Assembly (NCBI GenBank): GCA_905182985.1
Contig: CAJJDN010000032.1
Span: forward strand, 149,944-213,943
Direction: 5' to 3'
Length of the DNA stretch: 64,000 nt
DNA from: Paramecium sonneborni
Lineage: Eukaryota > Ciliophora > Oligohymenophorea > Peniculida > Parameciidae
The notes under the pieces are model-generated. The model was not told where the DNA came from, did not search any database, and saw only the letters and a list, made by a program, of their open reading frames with translations. Numbering within the stretch: the first letter of the stretch is position 1; each line of letters starts with the position of its first letter. The position numbers and the translations under genes were made by a program. This document shows positions 10,979 through 24,100 of the stretch, in pieces.

Positions 10979-12698
10979 ATGGGAGGAGCTTAATCCAATA
11001 GATAAAGATCTTTAATTAGTTGTTTAAAATTTTTAATAGAAGATATTGAGTTATATGCAGATGAAGAATTATTAAAATAATTGAGAGAAATCTTCATAAA
11101 ATTTCCATACAATTTTAAAAAAAACAGGTAACTTTAATGTATATTATTTTTTTAGTAAGAAAGTAATACAAATTCTAAGTAAATCTATACCACCTCAAAT
11201 AATGTAATTTGAAGACATTTTACTTAATAATATAAGTTCAGTTTTTTAATGCTCTTTAATAGCAAATAAAAATAATTCATATAAATAAATTGAGAATTAT
11301 AATATAGATTCAGATTTTGTAAGGAATTTTAGATTGATGAATTTTGATAAATTAAAGTCAAATTATGAAGGAGAATATGAAAATTCATTAATATTACTAT
11401 ATTAAGGGCTTAAAAGTTATTGTTCATTAGCAAATTAGATTATCAAAGAACTAAAAATCAATAGTTTAGCATAATGTTAAGTTTATGTTTTGATTTGGGA
11501 ACATTTCCAAAATAATTTAATTAAATTTTCTAAGGATCCAGATTATGATTTGAATCCAATAAATAAATGTTTTGATGAAAAATTTTATAAATTATTTCCA
11601 GAATTAAAAATTGAAATAATTGGAGCCAAGTTATGGGGAAATATGGTTTAATAATTAGATGTTAATTTTATACTTGATGAATTTTAAAAAGCAAGAAGAT
11701 CCAATAAATAATCAAGAATATCATTCAATCAAATATTTAATGCAATAATTGATATTAATATTGATGTTGCTCATTTATAATGGATAGGAAGAAGTGATTT
11801 TTAATTTTCTGATTAACTTAAGAAGATTGTTGAATTTATTAGAAAAGATTCTGAATAATTAATGGATGATCTCTATTTGAAATCTGCTGGTCATTTAATG
11901 ATTTTTTTTTAAAAATGGGAATAAGATAATTGTTTTCTCAAGTCTGTTTTACCATTATGGATTTGTGAAAACTATTTTGATAATCTTTTCTTTTAATTTA
12001 GTGAAAATAAAATTTAAGAAAATTTTAAATTACTTTCTTTAGTTGAATAAAAAAAATTAATTGAATAATACTCAAATTCAGATAGTCTTTCTCAACCATT
12101 AAGTTTTATAGATGAATTTTAATAATCACTGAATTCAAAATGCTTTTAATATGATGATTTCTTATAAAGAAATTCTGAATAAATTCTAATTAAAATGATC
12201 AAATGGTTGAAAGAAGAAAAAAAATTTAGTGATATTCTTCAAATAAGTGAAAGTACGTAATAAGGAGGCAGTGCTGCAATAAATTTTTAAGATATTTAAA
12301 ATATTTTATTTGATGAAAATAATTAAGATCAAAGAAATTCTGAATTTTAAAAATAAAGTGTTGTTCAATCTTAAATTCAATAATCATTAGAAGAAGAAGA
12401 TGAAATTGTTAAAATATGCAAAAAATATGATTCAATTAAAAATTAAATATAATCAAGTATTTAATAAAGAGATGAAAATATTATGTTTAGAAATAGAGGA
12501 TAAAATCCTATTTCAAATGAGTTTATTGACTTTTTCAGTTTCATTAAACCAATGAATGAAAACTATGCTAAAGAAATTATCAATTAACTAGGAAAATAGA
12601 AATAAAATGAAAAAGCATTAATAAATTGTGCTTTAAATAGTAATATAGAATTTTGTAAAGGATCTATGGCAGCAGAATTATTAAATTTCATCAAATGA
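10979..12698 (+). CDS. Large unknown protein, MGG N-terminus
   Basis: A 563-residue protein with one 28-nt intron (11128-11155). It begins MGGAQSNRQ, a plausible N-myristoylation start. The body is helical with many aromatic residues (VYVLIWEHFQNNLIKF, LPLWICENYFDNLFFQF), suggesting an all-helical solenoid or adaptor fold. The region around residues 420-500 is glutamine/acidic-rich linker (SQIQQSLEEEDEIVK). The C-terminus (ISNEFIDFFSFIKPMNENYA to AAELLNFIK) again looks folded. I recognise no domain. The reading frame is clean across the whole length, including about 70 TAA/TAG glutamine codons. Confidence 0.8.
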
Positions 12699-13066
12699 AA
12701 ATTTAATTAAATACATTTTATGATACTCTTATTATAATTATATTTTTATATCATACTCTAAATTTATTAATCTTATATAATGAAGAATTTAACTAAAATT
12801 ATTTGAAATTAAACAATCTTTAATTCTATGTATGACATAGATATCAATAAAGATTAAATTTAACTTAAAAAGTGATTTTTATGAATTATAATTTTCAATA
12901 AATAAGTTAAATAAGATTTTATTTTATTAATTCTAAAACAGATTCTTACTTTCAAAAAAATATTGATTTAAAATTGAAAAAGAGAGATAATAAATAATTC
13001 TAAAAAATAATGATTTATTAAAAAAAAATAGTATAACATTTGTTGATTTTCTATTATAATTATAAT
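12699..13066. other. Convergent intergenic spacer
   Basis: About 370 bp between two convergent genes; AT-rich with nothing recognised. Confidence 0.4.
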
Positions 13067-14011
13067 TCATAATTATGTTATTTTATATTCTTTTTCTTTT
13101 TATCCATTCTGACGATTTGATAATAAAGTATATAAGTATTTTAGAGCAAAGATAGAGCACACCTATTATTAAATTTATAAATACTGCTCCACCAATAGCC
13201 AATAAAATTCCAAAAAATTTTTAAAATTATTAATCAGCTTCAAAATATTCAATAATTTGATCTTTACTTATACCAAAATATTTAGGAGCTGTCATTCTAA
13301 AATTATTTTGAACTTTATCCCAAACAACTTTACCATAAACACAAATAAATGTTCCTTCACAAAGAATGTCTTCTTCAATAACTACTCCTATTTTTGTAAT
13401 AGTTGTTAAAAATTTTGATATTTTTCCTTCTTTAAATTATGCTTTTTCTTCATCTCTAATAATATGATATATCTTACGTTTTAGGTTCTCTAATTATTGT
13501 TCTTACTTCTGGAGGAATCAAAAAATGATCTGTTTTTTGATGTTTTAAAACTTTTGGCAAAATAATTGCATCTGAAAAATTATTTATCAATATATTTATA
13601 TTCGATTTAGGTTATGAGTTTAAAATAAATTAATCTGTTGTATTAATTGTTCTAGTTATTTATCTTCTTTATTAAGTTTTACTTCCATTATTCTCTACAG
13701 TTTCTATTTCATAGTTTTATTTCTTTATGTAAAAACCTGCGTATTTATTATTTGTGCTTTTTAATATCTCAGTAGATTAAGCTACTTCACCTTCAACAAA
13801 TAAATTTAATTGATTATCATCTGTTAATTATAATGAATTCCTTTACTAATAAAATTTATTACGTTAATTGCAAAACAGAAACACTTTTCTACTTTTTTAG
13901 AAAATTCAATTCAACTTGATTTTTGTTTATTTTTTCTTTATTTATATTGTATATATAACCCAATATAGTTCCACCTAGAGCAAAAAGAACAAATTTAGTA
14001 AAATCTTTCAT
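13067..14011 (-). CDS. GIDE-domain membrane protein without RING (MUL1-like)
   Basis: Introns of 31, 22 and 22 nt give 289 residues. An N-terminal transmembrane segment (FVLFALGGTILGYIY) is followed by the GIDE-like region: LFVEGEVAQS, NNKYAGFYIKK, TDHFLIPPEV, and the late block IEEDILCEGTFICVYGKVV. A second membrane segment (FFGILLAIGGAVCSIFALKYLY) lies near the C-terminus. This order, membrane-GIDE-membrane, is that of the mitochondrial ubiquitin/SUMO ligase MUL1/MAPL. Those proteins end in a cytosolic RING finger, whereas this one stops about 30 residues after the second membrane segment with no cysteine/histidine cluster. It is therefore more like the RING-less GIDE proteins. The last intron (22 nt, inside the second membrane segment) is needed to reach a stop. 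Confidence 0.7.
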
Positions 14012-14825
14012 TCTTTTCTTAATTAAATTATTTTATATATTAATATAATAATCATGATTTTGTATCATAACTCATAATATAATTATTTTTATTGAACTAA
14101 TTGATTACATTTAGTAACAAATCGAAAAACAATTTGAACATTTTGGTTTAATAATTGTTTTCTATTTAATTCATATTATTACTATTAAATTCCTCCAAGA
14201 TGTAATTATAATGTAAATATATACCTTTACATAACATAATAAGCAATCTCTTTATGTTTTAATAATTTTAGGTTTCTAAAATAATTTAATAAATATACTA
14301 TTTTATACATAAATTCCATAAATTTTAAAGTTAAAAAGCAAAAGATTTAGTGATTGATGATGATTTCAAATACATTGCTTATAAATTTATAACAAGAAAG
14401 CTCTAAGAAATTAGTTATCCAATATTTTTTCATTAATGCTTATTTTTTTTATAGTTCCTTCTTTAAAAATTTTCTAAATTACATAATTAGAAAATTATGA
14501 TTTTGATATATTCTCAGATCAGTTAATTAATTATCAAAGATACATAATTAGATTTACTACAAATAATTAAGCTAAAATGACTATATTATTTTATATAAGA
14601 CAATCATAGTTGATGTTGTTAATGATTAAGTATTGTGATTTTGTTTTTAGAATTTTTGTAAATTCTAGTTGATTAAGATTCATCTTCTTGAGATGAATTT
14701 TATCTTTAATTGTTTACAATTAGTTATTTTTCTAAAAAAATAAATAGGTTTAGAAATAAAAAGAATAATGGTTTAGATTACATTTTATTTTAGGATTTAT
14801 ATATTTTAAAAAATAAGATAAGTAT
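14012..14825. other. AT-rich spacer, nothing recognised
   Basis: About 0.8 kb of AT-rich sequence. No coding frame or RNA gene was seen on either strand. Confidence 0.4.
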
Positions 14826-17537
14826 TCATTTCTTACTTAAAGGTATTTTAATTGTTAATTTATTAGGATATGTCATAAGCTTTACTTTACCAATTAAAAA
14901 TTCTCTAATTAAATCAGCAATTTATTAGATTTTAGCAATATTATATTTTTACAAAAATGTAGGTTCAATATCTAAATTAATAACAGGTTATCCTATCATT
15001 GAAAGCCTAAAATAAAATAATAAAATATTAATACCAACTTTTTCCTAAATATGTTGGTACAAAACATAATCTAATTCTACTAGTAAAAGTAGAGATAGTA
15101 ATTTTAATTTCAACAGGCACTTAATATTCTTTAGGCCAATTTATAATAATATTTGTATTTAAAACAATTTAGATTTTTCCTCTAAAAGATAAATCCATAT
15201 CACATAAAAACTTAAATAATAATTATATAATACTTCATTAACATCTTATCTTAATGCCTGTATTTCAGATAAAGATGGTGAATCTCCAACAATTTTCAAT
15301 TCAGTTACAGTTATTTCTGATAACATTGCAGCTCTTTTTTTATTGAATGTTTTATGTAAAATTTTCTTTATTTTTCCTTTAAAATATTCACTTTCTTTCC
15401 AATCATTCACCAATACTTTTAATAATTTTTAAAGTAATTATGACGTTGTACTCACATTTAAATCTTCTACTATATCTTCACTTTAACAAATTTATTCTTC
15501 TTTTTCATTTTTTATAACTTACTCTTCTATTTATTCTTATATTTTTTCTCTTTATTAAATTATCTATATATTTTCAGTTGCTATTTTTAATTTATAATTT
15601 TACTTTCATCAACAATCATTCTTAAATGTTTAAAAATTTAAATAGCAAATTTTCCTAAATCTTCTATTAATGTTTTTTTCATTTTTATTATTAAATTACT
15701 GTGTTTATTTAATATATCTTCTATTTTTTTTAAAGTAAATCCTTATAGGGAAATTAATGCTCTTTTATCTTCAATCAATTTAATCTATTATTCTCTTATA
15801 TCATCTTCTTTTAAATTACTCATTTTCTAAACTTTAGATACTGTTTAACCAATTGTTGCATAAAATTTACCAAAATTTAATGATTTTACATCCTACATAT
15901 TTTATTTCATCTCATTTAAGAAATGTTATGCAGCTTTTTTTGTTTTTGATTTATCTTATTAATCATTTTAATACTATTCAAGTGCTTTTTCATCAGTACT
16001 TAAATTTTATAATTTTTTTAAATCTCTTAATGCACATATTTCTAATTCTTTACCAATTGACATATCTAATCTACATTTAGCAATTTCTTATCTTTTTCTT
16101 TCAATTTAATCAACCATCTATTTATTTGAATCTTTTATTATTTAAATTACACTTATTAAACTTGAAAATAGAATATTGAAAATATCTGCTACCTCTTTTT
16201 TTTCCTTTTCTACTTACTATTTTACAAGTGTAAAATCTTTATCTATTGATTTTTAAGTAAAAATTTAAATTAAATCTCTAAAAAAATATTCTAATTCTTC
16301 ATTATACTTTTACACTAATTACCATTATTATAGTAAATAGGTAGTTTATCTTTAAGATTCTTTAATTTATTCATTAATATCTAATTCATTTTGATTTTAT
16401 TATTATATTTCTTAATTATATTTTTGAGATGATTTCGGACTTCTATATTATCTTGAAGGATATATTTAATCTATTTAATATATAATTAAATAATATTACA
16501 ATAATCTTCATCAACAATAACAATTAAAGAAGAGATTTAAGTTTAAAATTACATTGCATAATTTTCAGATGTTATTAAAAATGCTTAAAAACCTTATTTA
16601 ACAAATATTACTCGTTATTCTTCATAATTAATTTAAAACTCATTCATTTTTAAATTAAATTCATTAATTTGAATTTAATTTTCTTTGATTCTATCTCTAG
16701 AATCTGTTAATTTCAATCTTATGTTATCAGATTATTGCATTTGTAATTTGACTTTCATTTCACTTTTAATTATTAAAGTAGGATCATCCTTTCTTTTTAT
16801 CATTTCATTATGAGCTTAATTATATGCTTATAAATCTTTTTCATTTTAATTGAATTCATTTAAAATCTTTTAATAATGATTATAACATTCAACTGTTTAT
16901 TGTTTCAATTTTTTTCTTTATTTTCTAATATCTTCTACTTCTTTTATATACCCTTTCCTTAATTAAACTAATTAAACACTAACTTTGCTAATATCTACAG
17001 CAACTTCATTATGACATTATCCAATTGATCTTAAAACTTTTTTAAAGTCTTTCCAATATGGTAAATACAAATATAATTTAGAACTCAATTAAACACCAGT
17101 CAATTATTAAATTATTTCATTTCCTTCTTCTTAATATTTATCCACATTAGTCATTTCATTCTCTGTAAGTAATTTACTATCTAAATCATTTAACTAACAA
17201 CCAAATTATTATTCAGATTCCTATTATCTATTTATTATTATTTTTACCTTAATACCATCAAAAAATTCAATATAAATGTCTAATTTTTTTAAGAACTTTT
17301 TTCTCTATAATTTTTATACCGAAATTTGTTAAATCGTTTATTTATCCTCTTATTTTGGTTATGGGTTTTCAATCTGTAATTCTGTATTGAATTTATTGAT
17401 ATAATGCTTTCTCTTCTTTTTAATAGGATTCAAATATTCATCCACGTGTTGTTTTACTTTTAAATTTTTATTTAAAATATATTACAGCTTGTAATGCTAA
17501 TCTCATAATTCTTATGTTATCGTTTTAAATAATCCAT
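14826..17537 (-). CDS. BAR-like coiled-coil plus SMP lipid-transfer domain protein
   Basis: Five introns (29, 29, 23, 23, 28 nt) give 859 residues with exact frame closure. Residues ~1-600 are long amphipathic helices in the style of BAR/F-BAR proteins (IYIEFFDGIK, YWKDFKKVLRSIGQCHNEVAV, ETVE-like ECYNHYQKILNEFNQNEKDLQAY, and a second helical set IFNILFSSLISVIQIIKDS ... RRQEIAKCRLD). The C-terminal ~230 residues look like an SMP domain: LLKVLVNDWKESEYFK, ITVTELKIVGDSPSLSEI, CDMDLSFRGKIQIVLNT, and INLDIEPTFL followed by ADLIREFLIGKVKL. SMP domains form lipid-carrying tubes at membrane contact sites (TEX2, E-Syt, ERMES subunits). No transmembrane segment is seen, so a BAR-like region may replace the usual membrane anchor. 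The SMP call is good; the BAR assignment is inference from helix pattern. Confidence 0.8.
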
Positions 17538-17675
17538 GATGTAATTATATTGTATACAAAGTATTGTAGAACAACCAATTATAAATCCAATGAAAAAGGA
17601 ATAATTATACCATTATAGAAATGAAGCAATAATTATTCCAATAAGTATTTTATTTGTTAATTACATAATTTATTA

Positions 17676-18829
17676 ATGGAAGAAAAAATTGAATAACAAA
17701 AATAATTAATAATTAAAGCTAAATTAACAATAGATAAATTGAGAGCTGAGTTAAATGATAAAAATCAATAATTACAAGAAGAAAAATAAAAAAATGAAAA
17801 TCTAGAATAAATTGTCAATAAATATTTAGAAGATGAAAAGAAAATAGTATGTGAAAGAGTTTTAGCAAAAGTCAAAGTTGAAGAAATAGAATGGTTATGT
17901 ATTAAAAATAATGGAATTGAATGGGTAAGAGAAAGTGAATTCAATAAACAACTTAATTCATAATTACATGAAGATATTAAATTATTAGATTATTCTAAAT
18001 CAAAAGATGATATCTTAGTTGTTGCTTAACAATATGATTAAAGAATGAAAATATTGCAATAGGAATGTTTTTAAAATGAGAAGAAAATATAGGAAATCCT
18101 TAATTTATATTAAGATTTACAAAACGAATTCGAAAAATATAAATAAGACATAATGTAAAATATTAATGAAGTAATAAATTAATCTGAACAAATCAGAGAA
18201 ACTACTTTAACTTTAGTAGATTAAAGTATTGATTGTGAAGCAAAAATAAAATTATTATTGCTATAGTTATTGAAAGTAAAAAATTATATAAACTAAGTCT
18301 TGTAGTCCATAATTACATCCTTTAAAGTAACATTTAATAACCTTAAATTAAACAATTTATGAATTGATCTAATAATAATAGGAACAAAATAATTTGATAG
18401 AATAGTAAGCAAAGGAACATAAATAAAGACTAATAGAAATAGAGGAAGAAAGAAAAATGGAAAGAGAACAAAGTATAATTTATATAATTTAAGACAGAAA
18501 TTCAACATTTTGAAAATGGTAGATAGTAAATCTAATTATTAGAAAATACAATTGATTAAATTACAAAAGAATTAAGAGAAAAGAATATAAGAATTGATAT
18601 ATTATGTTAAGAGAATCAAAAGAATGCAAATATTTAATATATTAAAAACATAATCATTCGATTCTTTACTGAAGAATATTCAGTAATAAAATCTATTAAT
18701 AAGTAGGTAAAATAAAAAACTATCCCTGTGATTGCTACTGTTTTACAATTTACAGAAGCAGAACATGCAGTGGTTTAATAAGCATGGGAAAGGGATTCGA
18801 AGTCTTTTTTGAGTAGAATTTTTAAATGA
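17676..18829 (+). CDS. Golgin-like coiled-coil protein with C-terminal GRIP domain
   Basis: A 368-residue protein with introns of 22 and 25 nt. From the start (MEEKIEQQKQLIIKAK) to about residue 310 it is almost pure coiled coil rich in E, K, Q and L. The last ~65 residues fit a GRIP domain: NIQYIKNIIIRFFTEE, then a variable piece, then TIPVIATVLQFTEAEH. GRIP domains bind Arl1-GTP and place golgins on the trans-Golgi, where the coiled coil tethers vesicles. The key aromatic of GRIP (the Y in Y-K-N) is present. Length is short compared with animal golgins (over 700 residues) but plausible for a ciliate. It is divergent from the SMP gene 138 bp away. Confidence 0.8.
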
Positions 18830-18897
18830 GAATAGTAATTAATTAAATATTATCTATTTTTATTATCATATAATAATGATAAATAATATATAAATTT

Positions 18898-19566
18898 TCA
18901 AAAGAAATACTTTACATATGAGTTTTTTAATTTAAGAGATGTTAATTCAAAAAGTCTTTGAAAATTATCGCTCTTTTCTTTTTCATTTTTCATGAATCCT
19001 TTATAAGTGGTCTCTTATAATTTTTTAGCATCTTTTAATTATTCTAATTCTTTTTGTATCCATTATTGCAATTTAAGATTAGATAATTCATTAATTCGAG
19101 GCATCTTAATTGTATTTGGCTCATCTAATAATTAAGGTTAAGGTATTTGAGGTTCTTAATCAATACTTTTACTTTTGTGTTTTCTAATTTACATTCGAGC
19201 AGTAGGTTATTTACTCATATCAACGACAGACTTTTAAATCATAGAACTTTCATTAAGTTTATAATAACCAATGGGAGGATGTTCTACTTTAATTAGTTAA
19301 TAGGGAATTAATCTTTTAGTTTTACTTCTATCATTGGATTTGATTTATTGTTTAGGATTGAGTACAAAGAATTTCTAAAATTACTATTCTTTTCTCATTA
19401 ATCTTGGTAATTTTTTATGAGTATATTTCTTAAGTTCAGGTAAATCAACAGGTACATTAATAAGGATACCTTTTTCAAAATCATATTAAGAAGAGATTCC
19501 TAAAGCTGAATTTACATTATGATTGATATTTGTTAAACTGGATTAACGAGATAAACTGCCTTTCAT
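18898..19566 (-). CDS. Unknown basic protein, 222 aa
   Basis: A single-exon frame from MKGSLSRQSSLTN to YVKYFF. The N-terminal half is basic and proline-containing, with one block (VEHPPIGYYKLNESSMI) that resembles the proline-glycine-tyrosine repeats of sperm-tail/ciliary proteins but is not repeated enough to assign that family. The C-terminal third is coiled coil (LKLQQWIQKELEQLKDAKKL). A ciliary or cortical role is a guess from that resemblance only. It is convergent with the GRIP gene, with 68 bp between the stops. Confidence 0.75.
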
Positions 19567-19747
19567 TAATTATTAGATATTATATTATAAATATTACTAT
19601 AAGGAATTGATTTAGAGAGTATAATCTATTGAATGGATAATAAAAAAGATCTTACTTACTTTTAAATTGAATAGCATTATGGTAGAGGAAGGATTAATTC
19701 AATTGACTAAAATTAAGATTGATTATTAATAATTTAAATCTAATAAA

Positions 19748-20315
19748 ATGAGTGAGATAGTTCTAAATTAATTGTTTGTAACTGGTTATAGTCGCAACTA
19801 AATCTCTGATGAAAAAGAAATCAAGAATATATTCAAGATATATGGTAATTTTTAAAATGTTGCATACAATGGACCATATTCTTTTTTTGTATGATAATGT
19901 TAAAATATATATATCAATTTAAATAGACATTTCCATATTAATTAGAAGCTTGGGATGCTTTAAAAGCATGAAATGGATATACTCTAAATGGATATTAATT
20001 AAAAGTAGATGTTGTAGATAATCCAAAAGGAAAGGACGGAGAAATGGACAATAAGTGAATGATGATTTTTTCAAATATGAAATCAAGTAGATCAAACTCA
20101 AGATCTCATTCTTAATCTTCTTCTTCTCAATTTAAGAGAATGAGAGACTCTAAATAAAAAAATAGAATAAACAAAATAGTAGAAATCCAAGAAGACATAA
20201 TAAGAGACAAAAAAGTACCAATTGTAAGAGATCTAATACTAGTTCAAGTTCAAGGGCCAAATCATTATTTAGCAATTAAAAGAAATAGTAACATAAGTTA
20301 TCATTTTTTAAATGA
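19748..20315 (+). CDS. RRM plus RS-tail splicing-factor-like gene with damaged frame
   Basis: From MSEIVLNQLFVTGYSRN the product fits an RNA-recognition motif: a first strand LFVTGYS, helix SDEKEIKNIFKIYG, then after a 38-nt intron (19889-19926) LEAWDALKA, NGYTLNGYQLKVDVV. An arginine/serine-rich tail follows a 33-nt intron (20055-20087): RSNSRSHSQSSSS ... NPRRHNKRQ ... SNTSSSSRAKS. This is the layout of SR splicing factors. Two lesions break it: TGA at 19969-19971 where the family has a codon just before NG, and a one-base slip in a run of A near 20155-20162, after which the RS tail continues in another frame. Pseudogene, sequencing error or recoding cannot be told apart here. Confidence 0.55.
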
Positions 20316-20535
20316 GAAAAGATCAAAATAAAGAAAAAGAAATTAGAAATTAATATCAATCCTCTTCTTTCATTTCTCATTTCCTTTTCTATTATTTCTC
20401 GACTGCTTTTGTTCATTTATAAGAAAGAATAATACATTTTATTTATGTCAAATTCTTAAGCAATCAAAAATTTAATAAATTTCGTATATAAATATATTTT
20501 ATAGACATTTTTACTATTATTAATTCATACAAAAA

Positions 20536-21099
20536 ATGAATGAAAGATTTGAGTAAAATCTATAACAAATTCTTTCCACAGAATGTTAAACTATTAACAA
20601 AAATTCACTTCTCAAAGGATAAATTCAATTATTAAAATTGTAAATCAATCATCAGAAATTAATCAAACAATAATAAGAATAAGAATAGAGAGAAATAGAA
20701 AAAATATAAGTGATGCAAAATTTAAAAGAAGATTAATAAAAATAAATTGAAGAAAAAGAAATCTAATTGATTAAATAAAAAAAAGAACTTCATCTTAGAT
20801 TAGATGCATGTGAAGACTTATAATTTGAAATTGACTAATAATATTAACATCTAAAAATATAATAAGAAAATTAAAAAATCTTAGATGAATCTATTAAAAG
20901 ACTTATGGATTGTATTTAAAGATCTAAGAAATCGCCACTCAAAAATTAGTAATTTCATAATAGAGTTGCTACTTCTCATTCATTTGATGATCGGGTAAAT
21001 CCTTTTGGAATTATGGGAATGTTTAAGTCTAAAAACAATGTTGATGACTATATATAAAAAGTAGAAAAAATTAACACTTCTAGACTTTATGATCATTGA
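20536..21099 (+). CDS. Coiled-coil protein, 187 aa
   Basis: A single-exon frame from MNERFEQNLQQIL to SRLYDH. Residues ~20-130 are strongly coiled coil, dominated by Q, E, K, I and L (QQEQEQREIEKIQVMQNLKE). The C-terminal 50 residues are different, with serine- and aromatic-containing sequence (ATSHSFDDRVNPFGIMGMFK). No known family recognised. It sits 71 bp upstream of exportin 1 on the same strand. Confidence 0.75.
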
Positions 21100-21170
21100 T
21101 TTAAAAACTATTATATTTATGTATATTTAATTATCATGGTTATTTTTATTTTCCTTAAAATAATTAAAAT

Positions 21171-24100
21171 ATGGCTGAAGTCGATTATAATACTCTTGTT
21201 TAAGCAAGTCAATTATTATTTGATCACTCCTAATCCTTCAACGAATAAAAAGCTATAGCTCTCGATCTTGTCACTTCTGGAATGAGATCTAGCAATATAC
21301 AAATTGTATTTATTTCATATCATATCATCTAGATTACTGCTTGTAATAAAATTTGGGTTGATTTATAAAATGATTAATTCTTTTGGACAATGACCGACTA
21401 GGTCATTTTGTTATGCAAATAAAATCAAACTAAATTTTTGGCTTTAAAAGTACTCGAAGAACAAATAAAATCTAAATGGAATTTAATTCGTGAAGAATCA
21501 AGACTAGGGCTTAAAGGTTTCATTCTTAAATAATTATTACACTTTGGAGCAAAAGACTAACATGATTCAATAGAAGAATCCTTATTAAATCAAATAAACA
21601 TGATTATAATATAAATTTTAAAACACGAATGGAAAACAACTTGGGTATCATTTATACCAGAAATTTGTGAATTAAGTAAAACAGATTAAAACTTATGTGA
21701 GAACAACTTAAAATTACTTAGATTATTAAGGTAAAATTTTTAAATAATTTAAATTTTAGTTAGGAAATTTTTGATTATTCTAAAAATTAATTGACGACAC
21801 ATTAGATTATCGAACTAAAAAGCAATCTTCACAAAGAATTTTAATTAATCTTTGAACTTTGTTTTTTCTTAATTTAAACTTTTGTGGAAAAACAAAACAT
21901 AAAAATTACTTTAATAAAATAAACTTTAGAGACACTTTATACATATTTATCTTGGATTCCTTTTGGATTTATCTTTATGACATAATTATGTGAGATTCTC
22001 ATTTAATTGTTTGATAATAATCACTTTAGAAATCTATCTATCAGATGTTTAACTGAAATAGTTATTTTAAAACTAGATTGTAATATATATTTTGATATAA
22101 ATTTAGCTGATTAATAAAAAATGATTATTTAGTAATAAAAGATAGGAATTATATTTGAAAAAATATTGATAAAATTGAGATAAGTTTTTCCATGTGATTT
22201 TGGATTCTTAGGAGAAAGATAAAGATTAAGAATGATAAGCAATACTTAATTATAATTCTTCGATGATTTTTGTGCTATTTTAACTTAATTCTTTACAGGA
22301 ATACTTAATTAACACTTAGATTGGTTAGAGAATATTTCAAAGACAAATCCAAATGTTATATAATTGGTTGATTACAGTTTATAATATCTAATTGGATTTT
22401 CTTAATTACCATTAGAATAAAATTATAAAGTTTGTGCAGAATTTTGGTTTGACTTTACAAAGAGATTATTAGAATAACCAAGTTAATTACCAAAAGGAAA
22501 TTAGATTATATTGAATCTTTATTAGAATGAAATGAATCCACCATCATTATAAACTAATAGTTATCCAAGAGTAATAATTTTATGAGTTTTTTAATAATAG
22601 ATATTGGTAGAATTAAGAAAAATAGTCGTAAGCAAAATGGCAAAACCATAAGAAGTTTTAATAAGTATAGATGAGACTGGATAGCCAATAAAGGAAGAAT
22701 TATAAAATACAGAAAATAATGCATTATATGATTTATTAAAAGACCTTTTAATTAATTTAGCAAAATTAAATTGGACAAGTACAAAAGAGATTATAACATA
22801 AAAATTAGATAAATAGGTAATTTAAATATATTTTATCTTAAAACGCATTAAAAATGGCGTGCTTAAAGTTTATTGAGATATTATAAATGATCTCAATAAA
22901 ATACAAATAAAAAATAGAATCAAATCTATTTATACATTTTATATTAATTTATAAACTTATTTTTAGATGGATGGATCAGAATGGTCATTTGATAATTTAA
23001 ATAGTATATGTTGGGCAATAGGTTCAATTTCTGGATGTTTACCAGAATAAGATGAAAAACAATTTTTAATTCACTCAATTAAAAATTTACTATCTCTTTG
23101 TGAAGTTAAAAAAGGTAAAGAAAATAAAGCTGTTGTTGCATCTAATATAATGTATGTTGTAGGATAATATCCTAAATTCTTGAGATCAAATTGGAATTTC
23201 TTGAAAACAGTTATTAAAAAACTATTTGAATTTATGAAGGAAAGTTTTCCTGGAGTTTAAGAAATGGCATGCAATACATTTTTGACAATTAGTTAAAAAT
23301 GTGGAAAGGAATTTGTTATTAGATAAATAATGTAGTATTTTTATGTTAATTTAAGTTAATCTGATTAATTAGAGAGAGAACCATATATTTGTGAATTAAT
23401 TAGAAACATTAAAGAATAAGTTGCTATATTGTAAGATTAATACAAATTAGTTTATTATGAAAGTATAAGCCATATGATCAAATTTGAAGAAGACTTAAAT
23501 ATTAAAATCTAATTAGTTAATAGTTTACTTAAACATTTAAATGATTAATTAATATTACATACATCTTCTAACAATTATGTAGAACTATTTAAAGATGAAA
23601 AAGTTTAACAATTTTTTATTTAATATTTCAGAATTCTTTAATAAATAGTTTAACCAACTGGATATGCATTCACATAATCATTAATTTAACTATTACCTAC
23701 ATATAATTAACTGTATCTATTTTATAGTCAAAGTATCTAATAATAAGCAATGGCATAAGGAATTATTGTTATGGGTTGGTATACAATTAAAAAATAGAGA
23801 GCTGTTAAAAAGGAAATCTTAAAATTATATTCTGTTTATTTTTAAAATTGTGATTAATAATTACTGAATCAAAATTTTTAATTAAAGAATTCTTTAGTTA
23901 TTCCTATATGTAATCTATTAGAAGAATACTAGCAATCTATTAATGAATAAAAGGAACCAGAATTTCTATTGACTTTTAAAGTAATAAGGAATTATCTATT
24001 TTTTAGTATATGCTTGAGAAATTCCTTTCACCTATTGAAGATTTAGTACCATTAATATTAAAAGGATTGTTTGATGCTACCATTACATTAATAAGTCAAG

